In this document: piece by piece, positions 26,500 through 36,062 of the stretch
How positions within the stretch are numbered: position 1 is the first letter of the stretch
Layout of the letters: each line of letters starts with the position of its first letter
Assembly (NCBI RefSeq): GCF_003003285.1
Contig: NZ_PVTP01000001.1
Location: 414,923 to 478,922 of the forward strand
From: Yoonia maritima
GTDB lineage: Bacteria > Pseudomonadota > Alphaproteobacteria > Rhodobacterales > Rhodobacteraceae
DNA length: 64,000 nt
Direction of reading: 5' to 3'
Translations under genes and position numbers: made by a program
Notes under the pieces: generated by a model
Told to the model about the DNA's origin: nothing
The model's database searches: none
What the model saw: the letters and a program-made list of their open reading frames with translations, nothing else

Positions 26500-27390
26500 A
26501 TGACCCAATCGATGACAGCATTTGCAAGCAGGACAGGGGCGCTTGGCCCTGTATTATGGAGCTGGGAAATGCGGGGCGTGAATGCGCGTGGCTTTGATCT
26601 TCGGTTACGCATGCCCGAAGGGCTGGACGGTGTGGAACCTGCGCTGCGTTCTGCGGTGGGCGACGCTATCGCGCGCGGGAATGTGACTGTGAACCTACGG
26701 TTAAACCGCGAAGAGACAGCTGGTGAGCTTGCCATCGATGAAACCCGGCTAGACGCCGTGCTTGCTGCGCTTGATACCGTCCAAGAACGCGCGTTCACCA
26801 AGGGCGTGACCCTTGCGCAACCGACCGCAGCTGATGTTTTGGGGCAGCGCGGGGTTTTGGTCGCTGCACAGCCGCAAGACGACGCTGAACAACTGGTTGC
26901 CGTGTTAAAATCAGACATCCCGTTGCTTTTGGCCGATTTCTGCGAAATGCGCCGTACCGAAGGAGCCGCATTGCACGACGTTGTTGCAGGGCAGCTAAAC
27001 CAGATCGCAATACTGACTGAGGATGCGGCGAAAGCGGCGGCTGATCGTGCGCCACAAGTGCAAGAAAACCTAACGAATGCGCTTCGCCGCGTGTTGGACG
27101 ACGTTGCCGAAGTCGAAGAAGGGCGTATCGCCCAAGAGCTTGCCTTGCTTGCAATGAAAAGCGACGTGACCGAGGAAATAGACCGTCTAAAGTCGCATGT
27201 CCAAGCAGCACGCGATTTGCTTGCCGATGATAAACCATCTGGCCGCAAGTTTGATTTCCTCGCGCAGGAATTCAACCGCGAAGCCAATACACTCTGCGCC
27301 AAGGCGCAGTCCGCGCCGCTAACCGCAATCGGGCTTGACCTGAAAGCCGTGATCGACCAGATGCGCGAACAAATTCAGAATGTGGAGTAA
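26500..27390 (+). CDS. yicC: YicC family endoribonuclease-like protein
   Basis: 296 aa, full length for the family. The N-terminal domain opens MTQSMTAFASRTG and has SWEMRGVNARGFDLRLRMP; the C-terminal DUF1732 ends with GRKFDFLAQEFNREANT. Characterised members are RNases that cleave hairpins and affect small RNA turnover. It forms an operon with gmk, three bases apart, an arrangement widely conserved in proteobacteria. Confidence 0.92.
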   Translation: MTQSMTAFASRTGALGPVLWSWEMRGVNARGFDLRLRMPEGLDGVEPALRSAVGDAIARGNVTVNLRLNREETAGELAIDETRLDAVLAALDTVQERAFTKGVTLAQPTAADVLGQRGVLVAAQPQDDAEQLVAVLKSDIPLLLADFCEMRRTEGAALHDVVAGQLNQIAILTEDAAKAAADRAPQVQENLTNALRRVLDDVAEVEEGRIAQELALLAMKSDVTEEIDRLKSHVQAARDLLADDKPSGRKFDFLAQEFNREANTLCAKAQSAPLTAIGLDLKAVIDQMREQIQNVE

Positions 27391-27393
27391 CTG

Positions 27394-28032
27394 ATGTCCC
27401 GACGCGGCCTTTTGATCATTCTTTCGTCACCTTCAGGGGCGGGAAAATCAACGCTCGCTGGGCGTTTACGCAAATGGGACGACAGTTTACGTTTTTCCGT
27501 TTCGGCAACCACTCGCGAACCACGCGAAGGTGAAGAGAACGGCAAAGACTATTTCTTTGTGTCGGTGCCCGAGTTTCAAGAGCAAGTCGCAAGCGGCGAT
27601 ATGCTGGAACATGCGCGGGTCTTCGGGAACTACTATGGATCGCCCAAGGCGCCCGTACAGGCCGCGATCGAAGCGGGGCGTGATGTCTTGTTTGATATCG
27701 ATTGGCAGGGTGCACAGCAGATCAGCAACTCAGCACTGCAGGAACATGTGCTGTCGATCTTCATTCTGCCTCCGTCGATTACAGAACTGCACCGTCGTTT
27801 GGTCAGTCGCGGTCAGGATGCAGCCGAAGTCATTGAAAAACGGATGCAAAAAAGCTGGGATGAAATTAGCCACTGGGATGGGTATGATTATGTTCTGATC
27901 AACGACGATTTGGACGCGACCGAAGAGCGCCTTAAGACAATCATCAGTGCAGAGCGTTTACGTCGGTCCCAGCAGCCAGACTTGGTAAACCATGTCCGCG
28001 AATTACAAACTCAATTTGGAGAGCGCGAATGA
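27394..28032 (+). CDS. gmk: Guanylate kinase
   Basis: 212 aa. Phosphorylates GMP to GDP with ATP. P-loop [16 protein letters not shown]-binding [13 protein letters not shown] and GKDYFFV, and the lid region near 140 ([10 protein letters not shown]) are intact. Ribosome site GTGGAG sits at the yicC stop. Its TGA overlaps the next ATG. Confidence 0.96.
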   Translation: MSRRGLLIILSSPSGAGKSTLAGRLRKWDDSLRFSVSATTREPREGEENGKDYFFVSVPEFQEQVASGDMLEHARVFGNYYGSPKAPVQAAIEAGRDVLFDIDWQGAQQISNSALQEHVLSIFILPPSITELHRRLVSRGQDAAEVIEKRMQKSWDEISHWDGYDYVLINDDLDATEERLKTIISAERLRRSQQPDLVNHVRELQTQFGERE

Positions 28033-28550
28033 CACTTTATGCGTTAGGAGATAGGCAGCCGTCTGTTGCTGATAACGCGTGGATAGCGCCGGGTTGTCAT
28101 ATTATCGGTAATGTTACGTTATCTGAAAAGTCATCTGTATGGTTCGGCACGACGATGCGCGGTGATAATGAAATGATCACAATTGGTGCGGGGAGCAATG
28201 TTCAGGAAAACTGCGTTTTTCACACTGACATGGGGTTTCCGCTGACCGTTGGGGCAGGATGCACGATTGGGCACAAGGCCATGCTGCACGGCTGTACCAT
28301 TGGTGATGACAGCCTTATCGGTATGGGTGCCACGGTATTGAATGGCGCGATCATCGGCAAAGGGTGCTTGATTGGCGCGGGTGCGCTGATCACAGAAGGC
28401 AAGGTCATCCCCGATGGGTCACTTGTCATGGGCGCGCCCGGTAAAATCATCCGAGAACTTGATGCTACAGCGCGCGCTAGTCTTAAGGCATCAGCCTTAC
28501 ATTATCAGGAAAACGCTGCAAAATTCGCACGAGACTTAAGGCCGCTTTAG
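28029..28550 (+). CDS. Gamma carbonic anhydrase-like hexapeptide-repeat protein
   Basis: 173 aa left-handed beta-helix protein. Repeats such as [25 protein letters not shown] and [15 protein letters not shown] contain the three histidines expected at the trimer zinc site. Relatives (YrdA, PaaY, CaiE group) include active and inactive enzymes, so carbonic anhydrase activity is uncertain. The start overlaps gmk (ATGA). Its TAG overlaps the stop of the convergent unknown gene by 4 nt. Confidence 0.88.
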   Translation: MTLYALGDRQPSVADNAWIAPGCHIIGNVTLSEKSSVWFGTTMRGDNEMITIGAGSNVQENCVFHTDMGFPLTVGAGCTIGHKAMLHGCTIGDDSLIGMGATVLNGAIIGKGCLIGAGALITEGKVIPDGSLVMGAPGKIIRELDATARASLKASALHYQENAAKFARDLRPL

Positions 28551-28927
28551 GCTGGCACCATCAGAATATCAAACCAAACACCCGGCGCATGAGAGTTTAC
28601 CTCTTGAATGACCGCGTGTCGGTTGGGAAGTGTATTCGAAATCGCGCAGTAACGACCGAGATATCCAAAATCATGCAGCCGTTCTGCGACGTCTAATGCA
28701 TCAAATGTATCTGCAATCAGCGGAGACAAGATCGTTTCAGGCGCCATCTCAGCGATGGATTGTTGATCTAATGCCGAAATAGGGATGACTTTTATGCCAT
28801 CAATTGGCGGAATACTGCGCCCCTGTGCTATCCATCTGACGACATCCCCAACAACCATTGTTTTGGGTTTCGCGCGACGCGACATGGGGAAAGGTAGGAT
28901 TTTTGCGGTGTTATCTTGGATGGACAT
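28547..28927 (-). CDS. Conserved-looking protein of unknown function
   Basis: 126 aa, not recognised. The N-terminus is polar (KILPFPMSRRAKPK); the rest alternates short hydrophobic strands with predicted helices (GIKVIPISALDQQSI; ETILSPLIADTFDALDVAERLHD; GYLGRYCAISNTLP), which is suggestive of a small alpha/beta fold resembling a degenerate receiver. No conserved acidic phosphorylation pocket is evident. It lies between gmk/gamma-CA and phoR and converges with the former by a 4-nt overlap. Coding is supported by length and composition only. Confidence 0.6.
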   Translation of the reverse strand: MSIQDNTAKILPFPMSRRAKPKTMVVGDVVRWIAQGRSIPPIDGIKVIPISALDQQSIAEMAPETILSPLIADTFDALDVAERLHDFGYLGRYCAISNTLPNRHAVIQEVNSHAPGVWFDILMVPA

Positions 28928-29059
28928 TAAACAATCAACTCTTGAATGGCTTCACAAATAAAAACCTGTGTGGCTTATTTTAGCTTTGCTGAATAACTAG
29001 GTTGGCGCAATTGATTTTTGACGTCAGAACTTGTGTGAGAATAATTTTAGGAATATATC

Positions 29060-30088
29060 TTGGTCTACTATCATATTGGCGATGTCATTGCAGCTATCCC
29101 GATGCCAATTCTTGTCATCGGGCCGGATGATCGGGTGCGCACAGTTAATCCTGCGCTAGAGGCGATTTTTGGGCCTGGGTTAGTTGGTAAACACTATATT
29201 TCTGCCCTACGCCAACCCAGCGTTGTTGAGGCAATCACCACGTTACGAGGTGGTGGCACGTCTGCGAATGTCCGTTTCATTAATCGTGATGGTGCAAAGG
29301 ATACGGTGTACCGTGTTGCGGTTTCGCCTGCTGGTTCTGATATCGTGCTGAGCTTTGAAGATCAGACTGCATCGGAAGATGCTGGTAAAATGCGCCGCGA
29401 TTTTGTCGCCAACGTGAGCCACGAATTGCGCACGCCATTAACCGCCTTGATGGGGTTCATAGAGACCTTAGGTGGTGCTGCCCGGAATGACGCCGCTGCG
29501 CGGGACCGGTTTCTTGGCATTATGTCACATGAAGCAACCCGCATGACCCGTTTGGTTGATGACCTGTTGTCGCTTTCGCGTGTCGAAGAGGATGAGCGTG
29601 TCCGGCCGCGTGAACATGTTGACCTACCGGCGCTACTCAGTTCTGTAATCAAAGGTCTAGAACCACAGGCCGCCGCGGCAGGTGTCACTGTGACCTTGGG
29701 TAATGCTGGCGACGGTGACATGGTGCCGGGCGATGCCGGGCAATTGGTCCAAGTATTCACGAACTTGGTCGAAAATGGTATTAAGTACGGCGCGAGCGGG
29801 CACAGCGTAAGTGTAACCATCTACCCATGTGCCATGGATCTGCGGCTGCGTTCGCAAGCCGTTCAGATCAGCGTCACTGACGAAGGCGAAGGGATTGCAC
29901 ACCATCATATTGCGCGTCTAACTGAACGTTTCTATCGGGTCGACAGCCACAGGTCCCGCGAAATTGGCGGTACGGGGCTTGGGCTTGCTATTGTAAAGCA
30001 CATCGTGAATCGGCACCGGGGAAGGCTATTGATTGAAAGCGAGCTGGGGTCAGGGACAACAATTTCAGTTTTTTTGCCCATTTCGTAG
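29060..30088 (+). CDS. phoR: Phosphate regulon sensor kinase PhoR, no membrane segments
   Basis: 342 aa. PAS domain in residues 5-95 (AIPMPILVIGPDDRVRTVNPAL), His121 in VANVSHELRTPLTALMGFIETL, and the ATPase domain with NLVENGIKYG, DEGEGIAHHH and [12 protein letters not shown]. coli PhoR is membrane-anchored; here no hydrophobic N-terminal segment can be seen, so the kinase is probably cytoplasmic or held by the Pst/PhoU complex. The start is TTG with AGGA eight bases upstream. It heads the pho-pst cluster. Confidence 0.9.
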   Translation: MVYYHIGDVIAAIPMPILVIGPDDRVRTVNPALEAIFGPGLVGKHYISALRQPSVVEAITTLRGGGTSANVRFINRDGAKDTVYRVAVSPAGSDIVLSFEDQTASEDAGKMRRDFVANVSHELRTPLTALMGFIETLGGAARNDAAARDRFLGIMSHEATRMTRLVDDLLSLSRVEEDERVRPREHVDLPALLSSVIKGLEPQAAAAGVTVTLGNAGDGDMVPGDAGQLVQVFTNLVENGIKYGASGHSVSVTIYPCAMDLRLRSQAVQISVTDEGEGIAHHHIARLTERFYRVDSHRSREIGGTGLGLAIVKHIVNRHRGRLLIESELGSGTTISVFLPIS

Positions 30089-30089
30089 G

Positions 30090-30122
30090 GCGTCATAAAA
30101 CTTTTACATTAATGTCACAAAA
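30090..30122 (+). promoter_or_regulatory. Pho box: three heptamers on an 11-base period
   Basis: Heptamers GCGTCAT (30090), CTTTTAC (30101) and ATGTCAC (30112) are separated by AAAA and ATTA, and followed by AAAA. This fits PhoB direct repeats (CTGTCAT-like units every 11 bases). It starts just after the phoR stop and lies about 85 bases upstream of the pstS ATG. Confidence 0.75.
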
Positions 30123-30203
30123 GCTTCGGGAGCGACTTCTAAACGAAGCGCAATGGTTGCGCGGTTCGCGTGTAACTGATGTTTGACTGACTGGAGTGAT
30201 TTG

Positions 30204-31244
30204 ATGTCGATCATGAAACTGACTGCGACAACCGCAGTTCTTGCTGCCCTTACCGCAACTTCTGCTGCTGCACGTGACAACGTACAAGTTGCTGGTTCTT
30301 CCACTGTGTTGCCCTACGCATCCATCGTGGCTGAAGTATTCGGCGAAAACTTTGACTTCCCAACACCGGTTGTGGAATCAGGTGGTTCTTCTGCTGGCCT
30401 AAAGCGTTTCTGCGAAGGCGTCGGTGAAAACACGATTGATATCGCAAACGCGTCTCGCGCCATTAAGCCTTCTGAGGTTGAAGCATGTGCGGCAGCTGGT
30501 GTTACAAACATCATCGAAGTTCGTATTGGTTATGATGGCATCGTGTTTGCCTCTGACATCAACGGCAACGGTTTCGAATTCACGCCTGCTGATTGGTACA
30601 ACGCTTTGGCTGCCGAAGTTGTCGTAGATGGCGCGTTGGTTCCAAACACTGTTGAAACATGGGACCAAGTAAACCCTGCGTTCCCAGCACAGCCGATCCA
30701 AGCCTTCATCCCGGGCACAAAGCACGGTACACGTGAAGTATTCGAAGAAAAAGTGATCCTTGCTGGCTGTGAAGAAAGCGGCGCAATGGAAGCTATCATG
30801 GGTCTGAACGGCGGCGACGAAGATGCAGCCGAAGGCACATGCATGGCGATCCGCACCGATGGCCGTTCCGTAGACATCGACGGCGACTACACAGAAACAC
30901 TTGCCCGCATCGAAGCTGACAACAACGGCATCGGCGTGTTTGGTCTGGCTTTCTACGAAAACAACACCGACAAGCTACAAGTCGCAACCATGTCTGACGT
31001 TGTTCCAACAACCGAAAGCATTGCTGCTGGTGACTACCCTGTGTCACGCCCACTGTATTTCTACATCAAGGCTGACCACATCGGTGTGATCCCAGGTGTA
31101 AAAGAATTCGCTGAATTCTTCGTATCTGACGACATTGCTGGCCCAGACGGCCCATTGGCTGAATACGGTCTGGTCTCTGATCCAGAGCTAGCAGCGGTAC
31201 AAGCGACTGTTGCTGACGAAGTTACTATGGGCAGCGGCTCTTAA
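30204..31244 (+). CDS. pstS: Phosphate ABC transporter binding protein PstS
   Basis: 346 aa with a Sec signal (MKLTATTAVLAALTATSAAA). The mature protein begins RDNVQVAGSSTVLPYA, the phosphate-binding GSST motif, with SGGSSAGLKRFCEG and GTREVFEEKV further on. It delivers phosphate to PstCAB. I chose the ATG at 30204 because GGAGTGA precedes it. The leader contains a small hairpin (GCGCAA-tgg-TTGCGC at 30148-30162). It is controlled by the Pho box upstream. Confidence 0.95.
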   Translation: MSIMKLTATTAVLAALTATSAAARDNVQVAGSSTVLPYASIVAEVFGENFDFPTPVVESGGSSAGLKRFCEGVGENTIDIANASRAIKPSEVEACAAAGVTNIIEVRIGYDGIVFASDINGNGFEFTPADWYNALAAEVVVDGALVPNTVETWDQVNPAFPAQPIQAFIPGTKHGTREVFEEKVILAGCEESGAMEAIMGLNGGDEDAAEGTCMAIRTDGRSVDIDGDYTETLARIEADNNGIGVFGLAFYENNTDKLQVATMSDVVPTTESIAAGDYPVSRPLYFYIKADHIGVIPGVKEFAEFFVSDDIAGPDGPLAEYGLVSDPELAAVQATVADEVTMGSGS

Positions 31245-31255
31245 GTTTACTATTA

Positions 31256-31284
31256 GCATGGGGCGCCACTCTGGTGCCTCATGC
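31256..31284 (+). other. Strong hairpin between pstS and pstC
   Basis: A 13-bp stem with two G-T pairs and a 3-nt loop (arms 31256-31268 and 31272-31284), 11 nt after the pstS stop and without a T-run. Probably a 3'-end protector or partial terminator giving more PstS than permease. Confidence 0.7.
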
Positions 31285-31310
31285 GAACCCTTTATACGTT
31301 GGAAACGATC

Positions 31311-32513
31311 ATGCAATCGCTGACCCTTCCGCTTCTTGTGATTCTAGGCCTGACCATCACAGGTTACTTCCTAGCCAAGACGCGGGCATTGCAAGTCGCT
31401 GGCGGAGATATCCGCAAGTTGGTTTCACTGCCCAAGCAACACGCCCTTAATACTGTCCTTGCCACTGCGATCCCGCCACTTGCGGCGATCGTTTTGTTTT
31501 CGCTGTACCGTCGCCTCGCAGAGGCAGAGGGGTCTTGGCTGTTTACGCTTGTCGTAATTGCCTTGGCGGTGACTGGCTTTGCGCTTTCACTTATCGGTAT
31601 CAAAACAGAAAGCCGCGCACGGACTTTCGCTGAACGTTGGATTATGGGGCTGCTGATCTTTGCCTCTACAATCGCGATCATGACGACTGTTGGTATCGTG
31701 TTCTCGATGTTGTTTGAGACATTCAATTTCTTCGAACAGTACGATTGGCGCGACTTCTTTTTCTCTGCCAATTGGTCGCCAAACTTCCGTGGAAACTCTG
31801 ATCTGGGTATTTTACCGCTGCTTTGGGGGACGCTTTATATCAGCTTTATCGCGCTTACTTTTGCGGTGCCCATCGGCCTGTTTGCAGCTATTTATCTGTC
31901 TGAATACGCAAGCAGCCGTATGCGGTCAGTTGCAAAGCCAGCGATTGAGATTTTGGCCGGTATCCCGACAATTGTTTACGGTCTTTTCGCACTTGTGACA
32001 GTCGGCCCGTTCTTGCGCGACTACTTTGCTTCTCCGATGGGGCTGGGGCAAAGCGCATCATCGGTTATGACCGCGGGTCTTGTCATGGGGATCATGCTGA
32101 TCCCATTCGTGAGTTCGCTGTCAGATGACATCATTAACGCTGTGCCGCAGGCGATGCGCGATGGGTCATTTGGGCTGGGTGCAACGAAATCCGAAACCAT
32201 CCGTCAGGTGGTTATTCCTGCGGCGTTGCCCGGCATCGTTGGTGCGATCTTGTTGGCAGCATCACGCGCTATCGGCGAGACGATGATCGTGGTACTTGGG
32301 GCAGGGGCTGCAGCGCGGCTTTCGCTTAACCCATTTGAGGCGATGACGACCGTCACCGTTAAAATCGTTAGTCAGCTGACTGGTGATACCGACTTTGCTA
32401 GCCCTGAGACGCTGGTAGCCTTTGCACTTGGTTTGACATTGTTTGTCATCACCTTGGGCCTCAACGTCTTTGCGCTGTTTATCGTGCGTAAATACCGGGA
32501 GCAGTACGAATGA
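31311..32513 (+). CDS. pstC: Phosphate ABC transporter permease PstC
   Basis: 400 aa inner-membrane subunit, longer than E. coli PstC at its N-terminus. The BPD-type permease core lies in the C-terminal two thirds (GTLYISFIALTFAVPIGLFAAIYLSEYAS; EILAGIPTIVYG; LGATKSETIRQVVIPAALPGIVGA). GGAAACG precedes the ATG used; the upstream in-frame ATG lies inside the intergenic hairpin and is unlikely. The stop overlaps pstA as ATGA. Confidence 0.94.
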   Translation: MQSLTLPLLVILGLTITGYFLAKTRALQVAGGDIRKLVSLPKQHALNTVLATAIPPLAAIVLFSLYRRLAEAEGSWLFTLVVIALAVTGFALSLIGIKTESRARTFAERWIMGLLIFASTIAIMTTVGIVFSMLFETFNFFEQYDWRDFFFSANWSPNFRGNSDLGILPLLWGTLYISFIALTFAVPIGLFAAIYLSEYASSRMRSVAKPAIEILAGIPTIVYGLFALVTVGPFLRDYFASPMGLGQSASSVMTAGLVMGIMLIPFVSSLSDDIINAVPQAMRDGSFGLGATKSETIRQVVIPAALPGIVGAILLAASRAIGETMIVVLGAGAAARLSLNPFEAMTTVTVKIVSQLTGDTDFASPETLVAFALGLTLFVITLGLNVFALFIVRKYREQYE

Positions 32514-33829
32514 GCACCTCTTTGCTAACAACGGACGCACGCACTAAAAAGCGTAACGCAGCCGAGGCACGGTTTAAGGCTTATGGGCTGGGCGCGATCA
32601 TCGTTGCGATGTTTGCACTCGTGATTTTGCTGACATCCGTCTTGGGCAACGGCCTTAGCTCCTTTAAGCAGACGTTTATCGCGCTTGAAGTGGAACTGCC
32701 CGAAGACAAGCTGGATAAATCTGGCGTGCGCGATCTTGCGGTGATGTCCAAGGTCACTACCATTGGCTACGCCCCGATCTTGCGCAACGCACTGCTGGCG
32801 ACATTGGCCGAGCAGGGGATTGAAACCGAACTTTCGAACAAAGAGATCAGCAATATGATCTCGAAAGAAGCCGCAGCAACTGTACGTAACCGCGTTCTGG
32901 GTAACCCAGATCTGGTCGGACAAACTGTTCGCTTTGATGTGCTTGCATCTGGCCGGATAGACGGTTTCTTTAAAGGCCGCGTCACGATGGAAAGTGCTGC
33001 GCTTGATAACAACACATCGCCAGAAGCATTGGAAATTGCCCAAGCACTGGCCGATGCTGGTATCATGCAAACAAAGTTCAACTGGAACTTCTTTGTTTGG
33101 CCTGACGCATCGGACCAACGGCCAGAGGCCGCGGGTATCGGTGTTGCGATCCTTGGTTCGCTTTACATGATGCTTGTTGTGTTGTGCTTGGCGCTGCCGA
33201 TTGGTGTTGCCTCATCCATTTACCTTGAAGAATTCGCGCCAAAAAACCGGTGGACCGATATCATTGAGGTAAACATCTCAAACCTTGCTGCAGTGCCGTC
33301 AATTGTGTTCGGTATTCTTGGCTTGGCGATTTTCATCAACTTCATGGAATTCAACCAATCATCGCCACTTGTTGGTGGTTTGGTTTTGACGTTGATGACA
33401 TTGCCAACCATCATCATTTCAACACGCGCTGCGTTGAAATCTGTACCGCCGTCGATCCGCGATGCGGCATTGGGCGTCGGCGCGTCAAAGATGCAGTCAG
33501 TGTTTCACCATGTTCTACCTTTGGCGGCACCTGGGATTTTGACAGGGACGATCATTGGCCTTGCGCAGGCATTGGGTGAAACCGCGCCTTTGCTGCTAAT
33601 CGGTATGGTGGCTTTCGTACGCGAATACCCCGCCGCCTTTACCCCAGAAAGCGGGCTGTTTGGCGAAGCCTCAACCGCGCTGCCAGTACAGGTTTACAAC
33701 TGGACACAACGTGCTGACCCCGGCTTTGTTGAGCGTGCATCCGGTGCGATTATTACATTGCTGGTTTTTCTGCTAATCATGAATGCGGTCGCGATCTACC
33801 TGCGTCGCCGCTTTGAACGACGCTGGTAG
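32510..33829 (+). CDS. pstA: Phosphate ABC transporter permease PstA
   Basis: 439 aa, with a long region (about 60-195) between the first membrane segment and the permease core that is absent from E. coli PstA and is common in Rhodobacterales. The core has GSLYMMLVVLCLALPIGVASSIYLEEFA, AVPSIVFGILGLA and GVGASKMQSVFHHVLPLAAPGI. It partners PstC. Start codon overlaps the pstC stop. Confidence 0.94.
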   Translation: MSTSLLTTDARTKKRNAAEARFKAYGLGAIIVAMFALVILLTSVLGNGLSSFKQTFIALEVELPEDKLDKSGVRDLAVMSKVTTIGYAPILRNALLATLAEQGIETELSNKEISNMISKEAAATVRNRVLGNPDLVGQTVRFDVLASGRIDGFFKGRVTMESAALDNNTSPEALEIAQALADAGIMQTKFNWNFFVWPDASDQRPEAAGIGVAILGSLYMMLVVLCLALPIGVASSIYLEEFAPKNRWTDIIEVNISNLAAVPSIVFGILGLAIFINFMEFNQSSPLVGGLVLTLMTLPTIIISTRAALKSVPPSIRDAALGVGASKMQSVFHHVLPLAAPGILTGTIIGLAQALGETAPLLLIGMVAFVREYPAAFTPESGLFGEASTALPVQVYNWTQRADPGFVERASGAIITLLVFLLIMNAVAIYLRRRFERRW

Positions 33830-33841
33830 AGGAGAGCAAAA

Positions 33842-34642
33842 ATGGAAGATATGATTCAAATGGACCGCACAATGAGTACCCAGCAAGACATCAAGATCGA
33901 AGCCAAAGGGGTTCAGGTCTACTATGCCGACAACCATGCGATTAAGGACGTAGATGTTAATATCGCAGATAAAACAGTGACGGCGTTTATTGGCCCGTCT
34001 GGTTGCGGCAAGTCGACATTCCTGCGCTGCCTTAACCGGATGAACGACACGATTGATATCTGTCGCGTCGAAGGCAAGATCCTGCTCGACGGTGAAGACA
34101 TCTATGATCCAAAGGTAGACCCGGTTCAGCTCCGCGCAAAGGTGGGCATGGTGTTCCAAAAGCCGAACCCATTTCCAAAGTCGATTTATGACAACGTGGC
34201 CTATGGCCCGAAGATTCACGGTCTAGCCCGCAACAAGGCTGACCTTGATGAGATCGTCGAACAGTCCCTGCGCAAAGCAGCACTCTGGAACGAGGTCAAA
34301 GACCGCCTTAACGCGCCTGGCACAGGCATGTCCGGCGGCCAGCAGCAGCGTTTGTGCATCGCACGGGCGATTGCCACGGCCCCCGAAGTGCTGTTGATGG
34401 ATGAGCCGTGTTCAGCGCTTGATCCAATCGCGACGGCTCAGGTCGAAGAATTGATCGATGAATTGCGCCAAAGCTTCTCGGTTGTGATCGTGACCCACTC
34501 GATGCAGCAGGCTGCGCGTGTGAGCCAGAAAACCGCATTTTTCCATCTCGGTAATCTCGTAGAATTCGATGATACCGACAAAATATTTACCAACCCACAA
34601 GACCCCCGCACGGAAAGCTACATTTCCGGCCGGATCGGTTAA
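33842..34642 (+). CDS. pstB: Phosphate ABC transporter ATPase PstB
   Basis: 266 aa. Walker [10 protein letters not shown], PstB-specific [11 protein letters not shown]-loop [15 protein letters not shown], signature [14 protein letters not shown] and Walker [14 protein letters not shown]. Energises PstCA and, with PhoU and PhoR, takes part in phosphate signalling. GAGGAGAG precedes the ATG. Confidence 0.96.
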   Translation: MEDMIQMDRTMSTQQDIKIEAKGVQVYYADNHAIKDVDVNIADKTVTAFIGPSGCGKSTFLRCLNRMNDTIDICRVEGKILLDGEDIYDPKVDPVQLRAKVGMVFQKPNPFPKSIYDNVAYGPKIHGLARNKADLDEIVEQSLRKAALWNEVKDRLNAPGTGMSGGQQQRLCIARAIATAPEVLLMDEPCSALDPIATAQVEELIDELRQSFSVVIVTHSMQQAARVSQKTAFFHLGNLVEFDDTDKIFTNPQDPRTESYISGRIG

Positions 34643-34654
34643 GGAGCAGACCCG

Positions 34655-35362
34655 ATGAACGAACATATTTCATCCGCCTATGACCGCGACCTTGAAGGGA
34701 TCACCACGCTCATCATGAAGATGGGCGGCCTAGTCGAAGAGGCAATCTTGCGGTCAGCCAATTCGCTTGCTGATCGCGATGTGGAATTGGCCGAAACAGT
34801 CCGCAAGGCAGACAAAGCCATCGACGCACTTGAAGAGCAGATCAACGAAGAAGCGGCGCGTACGATTGCGTTGCGTGCGCCGGTTTCAAAAGATTTGCGT
34901 GCAATTTTGACGGTCCTGCGCCTGTCAGCCTCGCTCGAACGTATTGGCGATTACGCCAAGAACATTGCGAAACGTACCAGCGTATTAGTCGAGATGAGCC
35001 CCGTAAGCGGTGCCGATACCGCACTGCGCCGGATGGCCCGTGAGGTCGAGCAAATGTTGAAAGACACGCTTGATGCTTATCTGCGCGGTGATGCTGAGCT
35101 CGCCGAAGTGGTGCGACAACGTGACCAAGAAGTCGACCAGATGTACAACGCGTTGTTCCGCGAATTCCTGACCTTCATGATGGAAGATCCACGCAATATC
35201 ACGGCCTGTATGCATTTGCATTTCATGGCGAAAAACATCGAGCGAATGGGTGATTTGACGACTAACATGGCCGAGCAGGTTATCTATCTGGTCACCGGTG
35301 AAATGCCCGAAGAAGCCCGACCCAAAGGTGATAAAACAGCATTTGTTGCGGAGACAGGCTAA
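34655..35362 (+). CDS. phoU: Phosphate signalling protein PhoU
   Basis: 235 aa all-helical protein with two PhoU repeats (VEEAILRSANSLADRDVELAETVRKAD; LTVLRLSASLERIGDYAKNIAKR; then FMAKNIERMGDLTTNMAEQV). It links Pst transport to PhoR inhibition. AAGGAG precedes the ATG. Position between pstB and phoB is the usual alphaproteobacterial order. Confidence 0.95.
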   Translation: MNEHISSAYDRDLEGITTLIMKMGGLVEEAILRSANSLADRDVELAETVRKADKAIDALEEQINEEAARTIALRAPVSKDLRAILTVLRLSASLERIGDYAKNIAKRTSVLVEMSPVSGADTALRRMAREVEQMLKDTLDAYLRGDAELAEVVRQRDQEVDQMYNALFREFLTFMMEDPRNITACMHLHFMAKNIERMGDLTTNMAEQVIYLVTGEMPEEARPKGDKTAFVAETG

Positions 35363-35366
35363 TCCT

Positions 35367-36053
35367 ATGGCACAGCAACCTCATGTCCTTGTCGTTGAAG
35401 ACGAATCTGCGCAACGTGAAGTCCTTGCTTACAATCTTGAAGCCGAAGGGTTCCGCGTAACCCGTGCTGAAAACGGTGAGGAAGGGCTGCTTTGCGTCGA
35501 GGAAGATACCCCAGATGTCATTATCTTGGACTGGATGATGCCGCATCTTTCTGGGATCGAGGTATGCCGCCGGTTAAAGGTGAAACCTGAAACCCGCGGT
35601 ATTCCAGTGATCATGCTGTCAGCCCGTTCAGAGGAAGTCGACAAGGTCCGTGGCCTTGAAACTGGCGCAGACGATTATGTGGTTAAGCCGTATTCAGTTT
35701 CCGAACTGATGGCACGCGTGCGCACGCAGCTGCGTCGTGTTCGTCCTGCGACCGTGGGGCAGGTGCTTACTTATGAAGATATTGTGCTGGACGCAGAAAC
35801 ACACCGTGTAACGCGCGATGAAAATCCACTTAAACTGGGTCCGACCGAATTTCGACTACTGACCACATTTATGGAAAAACCGGGACGTGTTTGGTCGCGT
35901 GACATGCTGTTGGACCGTGTTTGGGGGCGCGATATTTATGTCGATACCCGGACTGTCGATGTTCACGTTGGTCGTCTGCGCAAGGTGCTGACCCAACATG
36001 GCGGTGACGATCCTGTGCGCACCGTACGTGGTGCCGGATATGCACTTGGCTAA
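35367..36053 (+). CDS. phoB: Phosphate regulon response regulator PhoB
   Basis: 228 aa OmpR-type regulator. Receiver with Asp55 and Lys in DDYVVKPYSVSELMARVR; winged-helix DNA-binding domain with LGPTEFRLLTTFMEKPGRVWSRDMLLDRVWG. It is activated by PhoR and should bind the Pho boxes at 30090 and 58857. The ATG used starts five bases after the phoU stop; a longer in-frame extension into phoU has no homology. It is followed by a palindromic terminator. Confidence 0.95.
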   Translation: MAQQPHVLVVEDESAQREVLAYNLEAEGFRVTRAENGEEGLLCVEEDTPDVIILDWMMPHLSGIEVCRRLKVKPETRGIPVIMLSARSEEVDKVRGLETGADDYVVKPYSVSELMARVRTQLRRVRPATVGQVLTYEDIVLDAETHRVTRDENPLKLGPTEFRLLTTFMEKPGRVWSRDMLLDRVWGRDIYVDTRTVDVHVGRLRKVLTQHGGDDPVRTVRGAGYALG

Positions 36054-36062
36054 TGCTGTTGG

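Noticed and set aside
26406..27302. 298-codon open frame on the minus strand opposite yicC
   Set aside because: It is Ser/Ala/Arg-rich and mirrors the codon bias of yicC, which has clear family motifs. I treat it as a shadow frame.
32525..33118. 197-codon open frame on the minus strand opposite pstA
   Set aside because: Cys/His-rich composition, no motif and complete overlap with pstA.
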